DNA of 64,000 bases, taken from assembly GCF_039655775.1 (NCBI RefSeq), contig NZ_JBBYXJ010000001.1:248001-312000 (forward strand), written 5' to 3'. The DNA is from Iodidimonas sp. SYSU 1G8. Its GTDB lineage: Bacteria > Pseudomonadota > Alphaproteobacteria > SMXS01. Positions 1 to 8,555 of the stretch are shown here, piece after piece. Made by a program: the position numbers and the translations under genes. The notes beneath the pieces were generated by a model, which had not been told where the DNA came from, searched no databases, and saw only the letters and a program-made list of their open reading frames with translations. Each line of letters opens with the position of its first letter. Positions within the stretch are counted from its first letter, which is position 1.

Positions 1-10
1 CGGGCGGGCC

Positions 11-1579
11 CTACTCGACCGACAGGCCGGTCTGCTGCTCCCACATCCGGTACCATACCGACAGCTGTGCCTTCCGGAAATCCTGCGCCGCCGCCGTGTC
101 ATCGTCGATGACCAGGGTCTGGGGATCGGCGCCTTCATACCGGGGCCACGCCGGCAACGCCTCGCCGTTGGGATCGCCCGTCTTGGCGAAATTGGTCCAG
201 TAGGTCTGTATCATGGCGGCGGTGCGCCGGTCCTTGTCGCTTGGGTGGGCAAGGTATGTGCCGTCCGATGCTTTGCCTTCCGGCCTGTAGTCCACGCCGA
301 AGACGTACATCTGGTCGCCGCCATGGGGCACGCCAGTGAGTGTGCCGCGCCACTCGTCGCCCAGATAGTCGAGCCGATAGACATAGACGGGTGCGCCCGT
401 CCGAGCAGCCATGCTGGCGAGCCCGTGCGAGCCCGCGGTGAAGATGAAGTCCGTGCCGACTTGCGACACCAGGTCGTCCTCGCGCAACGGGCCATCCGGT
501 TCGTAGGCGGGCCGCACCGTGTCCAGCTGGATGCCGAATTTTTCCTTCAGTGTTTCGCCGGTGAAGCCCATCAGGCCGAAGACGCTGAACTCGTCGCTGG
601 TCGAGCCGGACAGATATGGCACCCGCGCGATGTCGCCTTTCGCGAAGGACTCGGCGATGGGGGCCGTCAGCAATGTGCCGTCGACCACTGGGCCATAGGC
701 GGGCGGCCCCTGTTCGTTGCCAAGGATCTGTTCGGCCGTGAGCGAGCGCAGTTTCGCCAGTGCCGTGGGATCATCGCCGGGTGCGCCTGCACGCGCCGCC
801 ACCTCCAGACCCACCTTATGGGCATCGGCGAGCGCGGTGCTCGAGTTGAAAAGGCCGCCGCCCGATTGCACGATCGCCTTGGCGAACAGGCCGCGCGCCT
901 TGGGCGAGGCGACCAGCGCATTGACGCTGGTACCACCGGCCGAAACGCCGAAGATCGTGACATTCTCCGGGTCGCCGCCGAAATGGCCGATGTTGCGCTT
1001 CACCCATTCCAACGCCGCGATCTGATCCATCAGCCAGTAATTGGCGGTGGGCTCGTCCGGATGCTCCCTAGCGGACGCGGGATGCGCGAAAAACCCCAGC
1101 CGGCCCAGTCGGTAGTTCATCGACACGAGGACGATGCCGCGCCTGGACAGTCCGGTGATGCCTTGATCGAGCGGCTTGCGTGACGATCCCAGGAAATACG
1201 CGCCGCCATGGATCTGAACCATGACGGGCAATTTCTTGCCGGCCGACTCCGGCGGCGACCAGACATTGATGCTCAGGCAATCCTCGTCCATGCGAGGACC
1301 GTCCGGCGCAGCGCCAAGCATCACCGGCTGAGGGCAGACGGCGCCGAAATCGCTGGCATCGAGAACGCCGCTCCATGGCTTGACGGCTTGCGGTGGGCGC
1401 CAGCGGAGGTTGCCGATGGGCGGAGCGGCATAGGGTATGCCGAGATAGGCCTCATAGCCGTTGATGACGGTACCGGCGATCCGCCCCTCGGCAAGCACGA
1501 TTTCCGGGGCGGCATGTGCCGAAGCGCCATAGCCGATGACTGCGGTGATCATCAGCCCGAATAGCGTCGGTCTGGCCAT
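11..1579 (-). CDS. Secreted type B carboxylesterase
   Basis: A 522-residue alpha/beta hydrolase of the type B carboxylesterase (para-nitrobenzyl esterase) family, which hydrolyses carboxylic esters. A signal peptide covers about residues 1-24 and ends in AHAA, so the enzyme is probably periplasmic or secreted. Seen in the sequence: the EDCLSINVW family signature near residue 99, the oxyanion-hole HGG at 124-126, the nucleophile elbow GVSAGG with Ser213, a probable acid at Glu330 and a probable catalytic His419 (PHGGD). The length is normal for the family. The start follows GGGGAGG seven bases upstream. It stands alone; the next gene upstream on the same strand ends 99 bases away. The natural substrate cannot be read from sequence. 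Confidence 0.9.
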   Translation of the reverse strand: MARPTLFGLMITAVIGYGASAHAAPEIVLAEGRIAGTVINGYEAYLGIPYAAPPIGNLRWRPPQAVKPWSGVLDASDFGAVCPQPVMLGAAPDGPRMDEDCLSINVWSPPESAGKKLPVMVQIHGGAYFLGSSRKPLDQGITGLSRRGIVLVSMNYRLGRLGFFAHPASAREHPDEPTANYWLMDQIAALEWVKRNIGHFGGDPENVTIFGVSAGGTSVNALVASPKARGLFAKAIVQSGGGLFNSSTALADAHKVGLEVAARAGAPGDDPTALAKLRSLTAEQILGNEQGPPAYGPVVDGTLLTAPIAESFAKGDIARVPYLSGSTSDEFSVFGLMGFTGETLKEKFGIQLDTVRPAYEPDGPLREDDLVSQVGTDFIFTAGSHGLASMAARTGAPVYVYRLDYLGDEWRGTLTGVPHGGDQMYVFGVDYRPEGKASDGTYLAHPSDKDRRTAAMIQTYWTNFAKTGDPNGEALPAWPRYEGADPQTLVIDDDTAAAQDFRKAQLSVWYRMWEQQTGLSVE

Positions 1580-1678
1580 CTGTACCTCCCCATGATCGAG
1601 AGGACCGGCGTATCCGACCCGTCTCTCCGATCACGAAGAGTAGTGGCTAAAACCCCGTTAAGGGAAGTCGCGAGGCGC

Positions 1679-2395
1679 TCAGGCCGTGACCAGGCTCGCT
1701 TCCGCCTGGCGGTCCAGATGAGCGACCAGATCGGGCGGGAGTTTCAGCCGATGACCGAGCGCCTCCAGATAGGCCTTCTCGGCCGGATGATCTGGATCGA
1801 TGGCAAGGCGCGACACCAGGTAGATCTCCGTGGCCTGCTCCTGCGTCCTGGCCGCCCCTGCGATGGCGGACAGATCGGCGGGCCGGGCGAGGGCATCGAA
1901 CACGAACGCCTTGGCTTCCGCGTCGAGCCCGAGACGATCGACCTGCTCGAAAAGCTGCTTCTGTTCATCGGCATCCACATGGCCGTCCGCCTTCGCCGCG
2001 CCGATCATGGCGCTGACGAGCGCGAGCTCGAAGGGCTGACCGTTGGCGGCGGGCGTCGCCGATGGCAGGAAGCGCTCATCCGTATGGCGAATATCCGCCG
2101 GCGTCGGCACAGGCGCATTGGCCGCGGCCTTGCCCTGCTGCCAGTTCTGATAGGCCTTGAACGCCAGGGCGCCCAGAGCGGCCGCACCGCCATAGCCCGC
2201 GACGCCGCCGGCCATCTTGCGAACCTTCTTGTTGCCCAGCAGCAAGGCCAGAAGGCCCCCTGCGGCCGCGCCGCCAGCGAAACCGCCCATCCCACCCATG
2301 CCGCCCATTTTCTCTTTGGCGAAGCCCCCGGCCTGACCTAGGGCAGCCTTGGCGTCGGCGCCGAGGAATTGATTGAGCAGCCTGGTCGGGTCCAT
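1679..2395 (-). CDS. DUF533 (YebE-like) membrane protein with TerB-like domain
   Basis: A 238-residue protein of the DUF533/YebE family. The N-terminus has a very glycine-rich stretch (residues 30-50, GGMGGMGGF and similar) followed by a hydrophobic segment (about 44-75) that probably inserts in the inner membrane. The C-terminal half (about 120-230) is helical and acidic and resembles the TerB-like tellurite-resistance fold, with AMIGAAKADGHVDADEQ typical of the family. The function of DUF533 proteins is not established; YebE of E. coli is associated with envelope stress. The start has AAGGA upstream. It lies alone between the esterase and the catabolic operon, all on the minus strand. Confidence 0.85.
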   Translation of the reverse strand: MDPTRLLNQFLGADAKAALGQAGGFAKEKMGGMGGMGGFAGGAAAGGLLALLLGNKKVRKMAGGVAGYGGAAALGALAFKAYQNWQQGKAAANAPVPTPADIRHTDERFLPSATPAANGQPFELALVSAMIGAAKADGHVDADEQKQLFEQVDRLGLDAEAKAFVFDALARPADLSAIAGAARTQEQATEIYLVSRLAIDPDHPAEKAYLEALGHRLKLPPDLVAHLDRQAEASLVTA

Positions 2396-2438
2396 GTGGT
2401 GTCCTTGGGTTGCCGGTAATTTGGGTCAGGACACAATT

Positions 2439-2453
2439 GGGGATGAAATCCCC
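2439..2453 (-). terminator. Short hairpin after the 2471-6516 operon
   Basis: A perfect six-base stem with a three-base loop (GGGGAT-GAA-ATCCCC) lies 18 bases past the stop codon of the MDR reductase gene. Read on the minus strand it is followed by AATTGTGT, which is only a weak T tract, so Rho-independent termination is plausible but unproven. Confidence 0.35.
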
Positions 2454-2470
2454 GCAGTTCAACCAGCGTA

Positions 2471-3472
2471 CTAACAGATTTTGACCATGCGCTTGCCGCG
2501 GTTTTCGCCGTTCAGCAGCCCGATCAACGCTTCGGGGAGTGCCTCGAAACCGCTGATGACGTCCTCGATCACCTTCAACCGGCCATCGGCCACCCACGCG
2601 CGCAACTGCTCGAGCGCCTCGTCGCGCTGCTCGAAGAAGTCCGAGACGATGAAGCCGCGCACCGTCAGGCGCTTGACCACGAACAGGCCGGGCACGCCGC
2701 GCGGGCCGTGGGCAGGCGGCGTGCCATCATAGGCGGATACGGCGCCGCAGCAGGCGATGCGGCCCAGCAGGTTCATTTGAAACAGCACGGTTTCGAACAC
2801 GTCGCCGCCGACATTGTCGAAATAGACGTCGATACCGCCGGGGCAGGCGGCTTTCAGGGTCTTGTAGAGCGGGCCGGACTTGTAGTTGACCGCCTCGTCG
2901 AAGCCGAGCTCGTCGGTCAGCCAGCGGCACTTGTCGTCCGAGCCCGCGATCCCGACCACGCGGCAGCCCAGGACCTTGGCGATCTGGCCCACCACATTAC
3001 CGACCGCGCCGGCCGCGGCCGAGACGACGACGGTCTCGCCTGCCTTTGGCCGGCCGACCTCGATCAGGCCGAAATAGGCGGTCAGACCGGTGATCCCGTA
3101 GATGCTGAGCAGATGGGAAAGCGGATCTGTTGGCGTCACCTTTCTCAATACTTTACCAGGCCTTGCGGCATAATCCTGCCACCCGCAATCACCTGACACC
3201 AGGTCACCCGGTGCGAAATCCCCATGACGTGACTGCACTACTTCACCCAGGACGCCGCCTGCCATCACCGTGCCGGCCTCAATGGCGTCCCTATAGGTCG
3301 CGCCCTGCATCCAGGCGCGGTTGGCGGCGTCCAGCGACACGTAGCGCGCCTTGACGAGGACCTCGCCATCGCCCGGCATCGGGATAGCGCCGCGCTCCAG
3401 TCGAAAACAGTCCTGCGTCAGCGGACCCGACGGGATGCGGGCGAGCATGAACTGGCGGTTGATGTCGCTCAT
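2471..3472 (-). CDS. Zinc-free MDR NADPH-dependent oxidoreductase (enoyl/quinone reductase type)
   Basis: A 333-residue medium-chain dehydrogenase/reductase of the leukotriene B4 dehydrogenase/CurA type, which reduces activated double bonds with NADPH and has no zinc. The nucleotide-binding loop AAAGAVGNVVGQIAK sits near residues 155-170, followed by GCRVVGIAGS and KCRWL, and the family motif DVYFDNVGG is present. The frame stays open upstream into the ligase gene, but the ATG at 3472 (MSDINRQF) is chosen because family members begin there and the ligase stop is 11 bases away. Last gene of a three-gene operon. A clear paralogue lies at 31492-32508. The operon suggests it reduces an enoyl-CoA-like product; this is inference. 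Confidence 0.88.
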   Translation of the reverse strand: MSDINRQFMLARIPSGPLTQDCFRLERGAIPMPGDGEVLVKARYVSLDAANRAWMQGATYRDAIEAGTVMAGGVLGEVVQSRHGDFAPGDLVSGDCGWQDYAARPGKVLRKVTPTDPLSHLLSIYGITGLTAYFGLIEVGRPKAGETVVVSAAAGAVGNVVGQIAKVLGCRVVGIAGSDDKCRWLTDELGFDEAVNYKSGPLYKTLKAACPGGIDVYFDNVGGDVFETVLFQMNLLGRIACCGAVSAYDGTPPAHGPRGVPGLFVVKRLTVRGFIVSDFFEQRDEALEQLRAWVADGRLKVIEDVISGFEALPEALIGLLNGENRGKRMVKIC

Positions 3473-3483
3473 GGCATGCTCCT

Positions 3484-5106
3484 TCAGGCGGTCGGCAGCG
3501 TGTAGTCGCGGAAGCGGTCCCGTAGCGCCGTTTTCTGGACCTTGCCGGTCGCCGTATGGGGCAGTTCGTCGACGAACACCACATCGTCGGGCAGCCACCA
3601 TTTCGCCACGTGGGCGCTGAGATACTCGATCAGCTCGTGCTTGTCCGGCGGCGCGCCCTTGGGCACGACGACGAGCAGGGGACGCTCGTCCCACTTCGGG
3701 TGCGCGGCGCCGATCACCGCGGCTTCGGCGACGCCGGGATGGCCCATCGCCGCGTTCTCCAGTTCGATGGAGCTGATCCATTCGCCGCCGGACTTGATGA
3801 CGTCCTTGGCCCTGTCCGTGATCTGCATGAATCCGTGGGGATCGATGGTCGCCACATCGCCGGTGTCGAACCAGCCATCGGCATCGATGGGGCTGTCCTG
3901 CCGCCTGAAGTATCCCGAGGTCACCCACGGACCGCGCACCTGAAGCAGCCCGAAAGTCTTGCCGTCACGGGGCAGTACCCGACCTTCATCGTCGACGATC
4001 CGCATCTGCACGCCATACGCGCCGCGACCCTGCTTGACCAGAACGTCAAGCTTGCGCTCCTCCGGCCAGTCGAGCATGTCCCGCTTCAAGGTGGCGAAGG
4101 TGCCCATCGGGCTCATCTCCGTCATGCCCCAGCCCTGGCGGACCTGCACGCCCAGCTTGTGGAAGCGGGCGATCATGCTGCGGGGCGGCGCGGTGCCGCC
4201 GATGCAGACCCGGTTCAGCTGGCCGACGCCCTTTCCCGAGCTCTCGATCTGGTTGAGAAGATCGAGCCAGATAGTTGGTACTGCTGCGGAATGGGTCACG
4301 CCTTCCTTCAACATCAACTCGTGAATGCGCGCGCCGCTGACATCGCGGCCCGGCAACACCAGCTTGGCGCCCACGGCCGCGGCGCAATAGGGGATACCCC
4401 AGGAATTGGCATGGAACATGGGTGCGACGGGCAGGATGCAGTCATGGGCGCTGAAGGCATGCACGTCAGGCAGCGACGCGGCGTAAGTATGCAGAATCGT
4501 TGAACGATGCGCATAAAGCACACCCTTGGGATCACCCGTCGTCCCCGAGGTATAGCAAAGGGAGGATGCCGTGTTCTCATCGAACAGCGGCCACTCGAAC
4601 GCATCGTTCTGACCAGCGAGAAGGTCTTCATAGCACAGCGCGTTCGACAGGGTCGTGGCCGGCATGTGCGCGGCGTCGGTCATGATGACCACCGCCTCGA
4701 CCGAGGGCAGGTCGTCGATCAGCCGCTCCACCAGTTCGACGAAGGTCAGGTCGATGAACAGGAACCGATCTTCGGCATGATTGACGATATAGCTGATCTG
4801 CTCCTCGAAGAGACGTGGATTGATCGTGTGGCACACCGCCGCGATACCCGGAATGGCATAGAACAGCTCGAAATGGCGCCAGGTGTTCCAGGCCAGCGTG
4901 CCGATGCGGTCCCCTGGTTCAACCCCCAGTGATAACAATAGCTTGGCGAGCATTCTTGTGCGTTTGGCACAATCCGCGTAGGTATAGCGGTGCTCGCCGC
5001 TCTCGACCGGGCACGAGACGATTTCGGTCTCGCCATGGTTCAGTTCCGCGTGTTCCAGCAGCGACGAAATCAGCAGCGGCCGTTGCTGCATCAGCCCCAT
5101 CATCAC
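3484..5106 (-). CDS. AMP-forming acyl-CoA ligase (medium/long-chain type)
   Basis: A 540-residue ANL-superfamily ligase that activates a carboxylic acid to its CoA thioester through an acyl-AMP intermediate. Seen: the P-loop-like motif [14 protein letters not shown] at 185-198, [11 protein letters not shown] for the adenine/acyl pocket, [11 protein letters not shown], the hinge and gate region [14 protein letters not shown], and the C-terminal catalytic lysine in TATGKVQK. The length and motifs fit FadD-type ligases for medium to long or branched acids rather than acetate. The start is one of three adjacent Met codons; the first is given. The stop of the upstream flavoprotein gene is 3 bases away and the reductase gene follows at 11 bases, so all three are probably one transcript. 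Substrate unknown. Confidence 0.9.
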   Translation of the reverse strand: MMMGLMQQRPLLISSLLEHAELNHGETEIVSCPVESGEHRYTYADCAKRTRMLAKLLLSLGVEPGDRIGTLAWNTWRHFELFYAIPGIAAVCHTINPRLFEEQISYIVNHAEDRFLFIDLTFVELVERLIDDLPSVEAVVIMTDAAHMPATTLSNALCYEDLLAGQNDAFEWPLFDENTASSLCYTSGTTGDPKGVLYAHRSTILHTYAASLPDVHAFSAHDCILPVAPMFHANSWGIPYCAAAVGAKLVLPGRDVSGARIHELMLKEGVTHSAAVPTIWLDLLNQIESSGKGVGQLNRVCIGGTAPPRSMIARFHKLGVQVRQGWGMTEMSPMGTFATLKRDMLDWPEERKLDVLVKQGRGAYGVQMRIVDDEGRVLPRDGKTFGLLQVRGPWVTSGYFRRQDSPIDADGWFDTGDVATIDPHGFMQITDRAKDVIKSGGEWISSIELENAAMGHPGVAEAAVIGAAHPKWDERPLLVVVPKGAPPDKHELIEYLSAHVAKWWLPDDVVFVDELPHTATGKVQKTALRDRFRDYTLPTA

Positions 5107-5109
5107 CGC

Positions 5110-6516
5110 TTACTCCGCCGCCGATGAAAGGGCGCCATCGTCCTCGTGCAGTCTTGCCGCGTGGAGCGCCAGGCCCTTGGCCCGCTTCATGTCATAGTGG
5201 TTGCGCGTGACGATGCGCTGGGCATACAGGCCGCCGCCCGCCTGGATGGTCGAGACAGCCTTGTAGCCGCCGTAGGTATCCGCGGTCAGATCGCGAATGG
5301 CATGGAACAGACGGGCACGATAGCGACCATCAACCGATTGCTTGGTGCCCAGATATTTGCGCAACAGATTCCCGGTATCCGGATTGTCCAGGTCGCTCAT
5401 GGATGGCACCGTGAGGATGGAGCCGCCGCCGATATCGTGCAGGTGGCGCACCATCAGGCTGTAATTGGCCGCGCCATGGTACTTGCCCGCATTGGTGAAC
5501 AGCTCGTTGGGGAAGGCGGCGCCCTCCGAGGTGACTTCGCTGTGCGCGATGGCCGCCTCGAGGCAGGCGCGGATCAGCGTGGCGTTGATGATCATCTCGG
5601 AGATCTTCTCCTTGATGTGGCCGACCTTTTCGAGGCCGTTCGCTTCGGCGATCAGCTGGGCGAACCCCACCAGCATGTCGGCGCCGTTCGCCAGGGACGC
5701 CAGGCCGCCAAGCCGTTCCCACAGACCGAGAGAATGGGCGAAGACAGCGGCATAAGCCGTTTCACCATCGAGGAAAATCCTATCGTTCGGAACGAAGACG
5801 TTGTCGAAGATAACGAACCCTTCGGGCACGATATGGTTGCTGGAGATCGGGTAGTCGCGGGCATCGCGGTTGCGCGGCGCGGGAGAGGTGTTGACGATCT
5901 TGACCCCCGGCGCGTTCGCCGGGACCGCGCAGGCGATGGCGTAATCTTCCTCGCCCTCATGCATGGCCTTGGTCGGGATGACCATCAGTTCGTGGCTTGT
6001 CGAGGCACACGAGATGTGCAGCTTGGCGCCCCGGATCACCACGCCATCGGATCGCCGCTCGACCACGTGGAGATAGGCGTCCGGATCATCCTGCTGGCCC
6101 GGCTTGCGCGCGCGGTCGCCCTTGGCGTCGGTAATGCACTCGGTGATGCGCAGGTCGTTGTCCTGCACATGCCTGACGAACCGGTTGATGGCATCGACCG
6201 CTTGCGGCCGGGCTTCCTTCACTCGGTCGGCGGCGGTCAGCAAGGTCATGATCGAGGCATAGGTCACATGGGTCAGCAGATCGACCTCATGGTGCAGCTC
6301 GACCTTCCTGCGCAGCTCGTCCACCGATCCCGGCACGGTCATGTAGTCGCTGACCGCGCCCGGTCCGGGTTTGTAGAAGCGGTCGTAGTCGGCCGCCACG
6401 TCGTCGATGGATTTGGCGAAGATGGGATGAGCCATCAGATCGTCGATCCGGCGCCCCTCGAAATAGGTCGCGCGGCCATCGTTCAGCGACGCCTTGTACT
6501 GCTCGCCCGTCATCAT
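5110..6516 (-). CDS. HpaB/4-hydroxybutyryl-CoA dehydratase-family flavoprotein lacking the Fe-S ligands
   Basis: A 468-residue protein with the acyl-CoA dehydrogenase-like fold shared by 4-hydroxyphenylacetate 3-hydroxylase (HpaB) and 4-hydroxybutyryl-CoA dehydratase (AbfD). Collinear AbfD-like motifs are visible: MTGEQYKASL at the start, TDAKGDRARKPG near 129-140, RGAKLHISCASTSHE near 162-176, FDNVFVPNDRIFL at 237-249. In AbfD the [4Fe-4S] cluster is held by three Cys and one His (Cys99, Cys103, His292, Cys299 in the Clostridium enzyme). Here the matching stretches (79-92, DLLTHVTYASIMTL; and 261-273) contain no Cys, so a cluster is unlikely. It may be an FAD monooxygenase or a cluster-free isomerase. 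The start with GGAG eight bases upstream replaces a longer open frame. First gene of the operon. Confidence 0.82.
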   Translation of the reverse strand: MMTGEQYKASLNDGRATYFEGRRIDDLMAHPIFAKSIDDVAADYDRFYKPGPGAVSDYMTVPGSVDELRRKVELHHEVDLLTHVTYASIMTLLTAADRVKEARPQAVDAINRFVRHVQDNDLRITECITDAKGDRARKPGQQDDPDAYLHVVERRSDGVVIRGAKLHISCASTSHELMVIPTKAMHEGEEDYAIACAVPANAPGVKIVNTSPAPRNRDARDYPISSNHIVPEGFVIFDNVFVPNDRIFLDGETAYAAVFAHSLGLWERLGGLASLANGADMLVGFAQLIAEANGLEKVGHIKEKISEMIINATLIRACLEAAIAHSEVTSEGAAFPNELFTNAGKYHGAANYSLMVRHLHDIGGGSILTVPSMSDLDNPDTGNLLRKYLGTKQSVDGRYRARLFHAIRDLTADTYGGYKAVSTIQAGGGLYAQRIVTRNHYDMKRAKGLALHAARLHEDDGALSSAAE

Positions 6517-6689
6517 GGTTCTGGTCTCCGAATTCCCCGTTTTTCGGGTGAAACGGTGGCAGGACTCCGCGCCCCTGTCCAGCGATGCCGCCAGCGCGGG
6601 TATCCTTGCCGCCATCCATCCCGATTAGACTGAGGCGAATGGTGACGGGGTGTGGTAAATCGATGTGTATATACCGCGTGGACGCATTC

Positions 6690-7442
6690 ATGAACGACCT
6701 TGAACTTGCCTGGCGGATGGAGCGCGCCTGCCGCAACGCGTGGCCGGCGCCCCGCTCCCTCTGGCTCGACGGCTGGGTGCTGAACCTTGCCGGCAGCCTG
6801 GGACGGCGGATCAACTCGGTGAACGCTCTCGGGCCTGCGCCCGGTCCTGTCGCGGCCTTGGTGCCGGTCGCGGAGCGCTTTTATGCGTCGCACGGACAGC
6901 CGGCGATCTTTCGCGTCACCGACCTGATCGGGCAGGGGCTGGACCAGCGGCTGGACGATGCCGGCTACACGACCGAGGGCAGGACGCTGACCCTTCACGC
7001 CGCGATCGCCGCCCGCACTATGGATGCCGCGGTGACGATAACCCCCGAGCCGGACGCAGCCTGGCTGATGGCGATGTCGCGGCTGCAGGACCAGTCACCC
7101 GATACGGCGTTGGCCTATCACCGCATTGTCCGGTCCATCGCGGCCCCCTCTGGCTTCGCGGCGTTCAGGGAGGACGGCCAGTATTGTGCTCTCGCCTATG
7201 GCACGGTCAGTGAAGGGCTGCTCTGTCTGGAATCCGTGGTCACGGATGCGGCATGGCGTCGCCGCGGCGCGGCCGCGCGCCTGATCCGGTCACTGATGGG
7301 CTGGGGCGCCTCGCAGGGGGCGGCGGCGGTCTGTCTCCAGGTCATGGCCGACAATGTCGCCGGGCAGGCGCTCTATCGCAGCCTCGGGATGGGCGAACCG
7401 GTGTATCGCTACCATTACCGGAGACAGCCTGGGGAGCGTTAG
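6690..7442 (+). CDS. GNAT-family N-acetyltransferase (two-domain)
   Basis: A 250-residue acetyltransferase. The C-terminal half is the canonical GNAT domain: beta-strand LCLESVVTDAAWRRRGAAARL (about 177-197) contains the acetyl-CoA pyrophosphate loop R-R-G-A-A, and ALYRSLGMGEP near 230 is the usual C-terminal motif. The N-terminal half (MERACRNAWPAP, GRRINSVNAL) resembles the degenerate first GNAT domain of proteins that acetylate small molecules. The start at 6690 (MNDLELAWRMERAC) is preferred over an upstream in-frame ATG at 6585 because family members begin with this stretch. It is divergent from the flavoprotein operon and lies just before ispH. Substrate unknown. Confidence 0.82.
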   Translation: MNDLELAWRMERACRNAWPAPRSLWLDGWVLNLAGSLGRRINSVNALGPAPGPVAALVPVAERFYASHGQPAIFRVTDLIGQGLDQRLDDAGYTTEGRTLTLHAAIAARTMDAAVTITPEPDAAWLMAMSRLQDQSPDTALAYHRIVRSIAAPSGFAAFREDGQYCALAYGTVSEGLLCLESVVTDAAWRRRGAAARLIRSLMGWGASQGAAAVCLQVMADNVAGQALYRSLGMGEPVYRYHYRRQPGER

Positions 7443-7463
7443 TATGACCGGGTTGCGTATTGG

Positions 7464-7492
7464 TTGCAGCGCAACAGCCTGAAATCTACTAT
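7464..7492 (+). promoter_or_regulatory. Possible sigma-70 promoter for ispH-hpnH
   Basis: TTGCAG, a 17-base spacer and TACTAT lie 80 bases before the ispH start codon, each box matching four of six consensus positions. The region is AT-richer than its surroundings (CTACTATATACAC). Prediction by eye only. Confidence 0.4.
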
Positions 7493-7571
7493 ATACACGC
7501 TCGAAGCGGTCCAGAGCCCTGCCATGCAGGACGGACCTTGGCGGAAACGTCCCCGGGAGAAAGCGGACGCA

Positions 7572-8513
7572 ATGAAGATTCTTTTGGCGCAGCCCCGCGG
7601 CTTCTGTGCGGGTGTCGAGCGGGCCATCGACATCGTCGAGCGGGCGCTTGTCAAATATGGCCGCCCTGTCTACGTGCGGCACGAGATCGTGCATAACAAG
7701 CGGGTGGTCGAAGACCTGCGCGCCAAGGGCGCCGTCTTCGTGGATGAACTGGACGAGGTGCCGGCCGGCTCCATTACGATCTTCTCCGCCCATGGCGTCG
7801 CCAAGGTCGTCGAGAAGGATGCCGGCGAGCGCGGCCTCGAGGTGATCGACGCGACCTGTCCGCTCGTCGCCAAGGTCCACATGGAAGGTCAGCGCTATGC
7901 CCGCAATGGGCACGAGATCATCCTGATCGGCCATGAGGGCCATGCCGAGGTGATCGGCACGCTGGGGCAGATCGATGGTCCGACCCATCTTGTCGGCTCT
8001 GTCGAGGACGTGGCGCGTCTCACGGTCGCTGATCCGGAACAACTCGCCTATGTCACCCAGACCACGCTGTCTGTCGATGACACCCGTGACATCATCGCGG
8101 CGCTCAACCAGCGCTTTCCTGCGATCAAGGGCCCCGATGTCCGGGATATCTGTTATGCGACACAGAATCGCCAGGAAGCCGTGCGGCATCTGGTCGAGCG
8201 TTCCGATGTGCTGCTTGTCATTGGCGCCCAGAACAGCTCGAACTCGAACCGGCTGCGTGAGATCGGTGCGGAAATGAACATTCCGTCCTATCTGATCGAC
8301 GACGCGACGTGTCTCGATCCGGCGTGGCTGGACGGCAAGAAGCTCGTCGGCGTGACCGCCGGGGCGTCGGCGCCCGAGGCGCTCGTGGATGAACTGATCG
8401 CGCGGTTGAAGGAATTGGGGGCGGAAGGCGTCGAGATGCTCGATGGCCTTATCGAGAACGTGCAGTTCAAGCTGCCGTCTCAAGTACGTAATGTCGAACG
8501 GCCGGCGGCGTAA
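7572..8513 (+). CDS. ispH: 4-hydroxy-3-methylbut-2-enyl diphosphate reductase (IspH/LytB)
   Basis: Last enzyme of the MEP pathway; it reduces HMBPP to IPP and DMAPP with a [4Fe-4S] cluster in the cytoplasm. The 313-residue protein has the three cluster cysteines at 12 (RGFCAGV), 96 (ATCPLV) and 194 ([10 protein letters not shown]), matching Cys12/96/197 of the E. coli enzyme, plus [20 protein letters not shown] and NSSNSNRL. The frame is open for 36 codons upstream, but [11 protein letters not shown] at 7572 is the family N-terminus. hpnH follows 42 bases downstream on the same strand, so isoprenoid supply and hopanoid extension are probably co-transcribed. dxs, the first MEP enzyme, lies in the same block. 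Confidence 0.96.
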   Translation: MKILLAQPRGFCAGVERAIDIVERALVKYGRPVYVRHEIVHNKRVVEDLRAKGAVFVDELDEVPAGSITIFSAHGVAKVVEKDAGERGLEVIDATCPLVAKVHMEGQRYARNGHEIILIGHEGHAEVIGTLGQIDGPTHLVGSVEDVARLTVADPEQLAYVTQTTLSVDDTRDIIAALNQRFPAIKGPDVRDICYATQNRQEAVRHLVERSDVLLVIGAQNSSNSNRLREIGAEMNIPSYLIDDATCLDPAWLDGKKLVGVTAGASAPEALVDELIARLKELGAEGVEMLDGLIENVQFKLPSQVRNVERPAA

Positions 8514-8555
8514 GGCCGGACGCATCGCAACAGGTTCTTCTGAAAGGATAAATCC

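Noticed and set aside
1580-1678. An imperfect GATCGAGAG/CTCTCCGATC inverted repeat between the esterase and DUF533 genes
   Set aside because: The arms are mismatched with a long loop, and no T run or known site accompanies it.
5110-6516. A straightforward call of 4-hydroxybutyryl-CoA dehydratase (AbfD)
   Set aside because: The cluster ligands are absent, so the reaction cannot be assumed.
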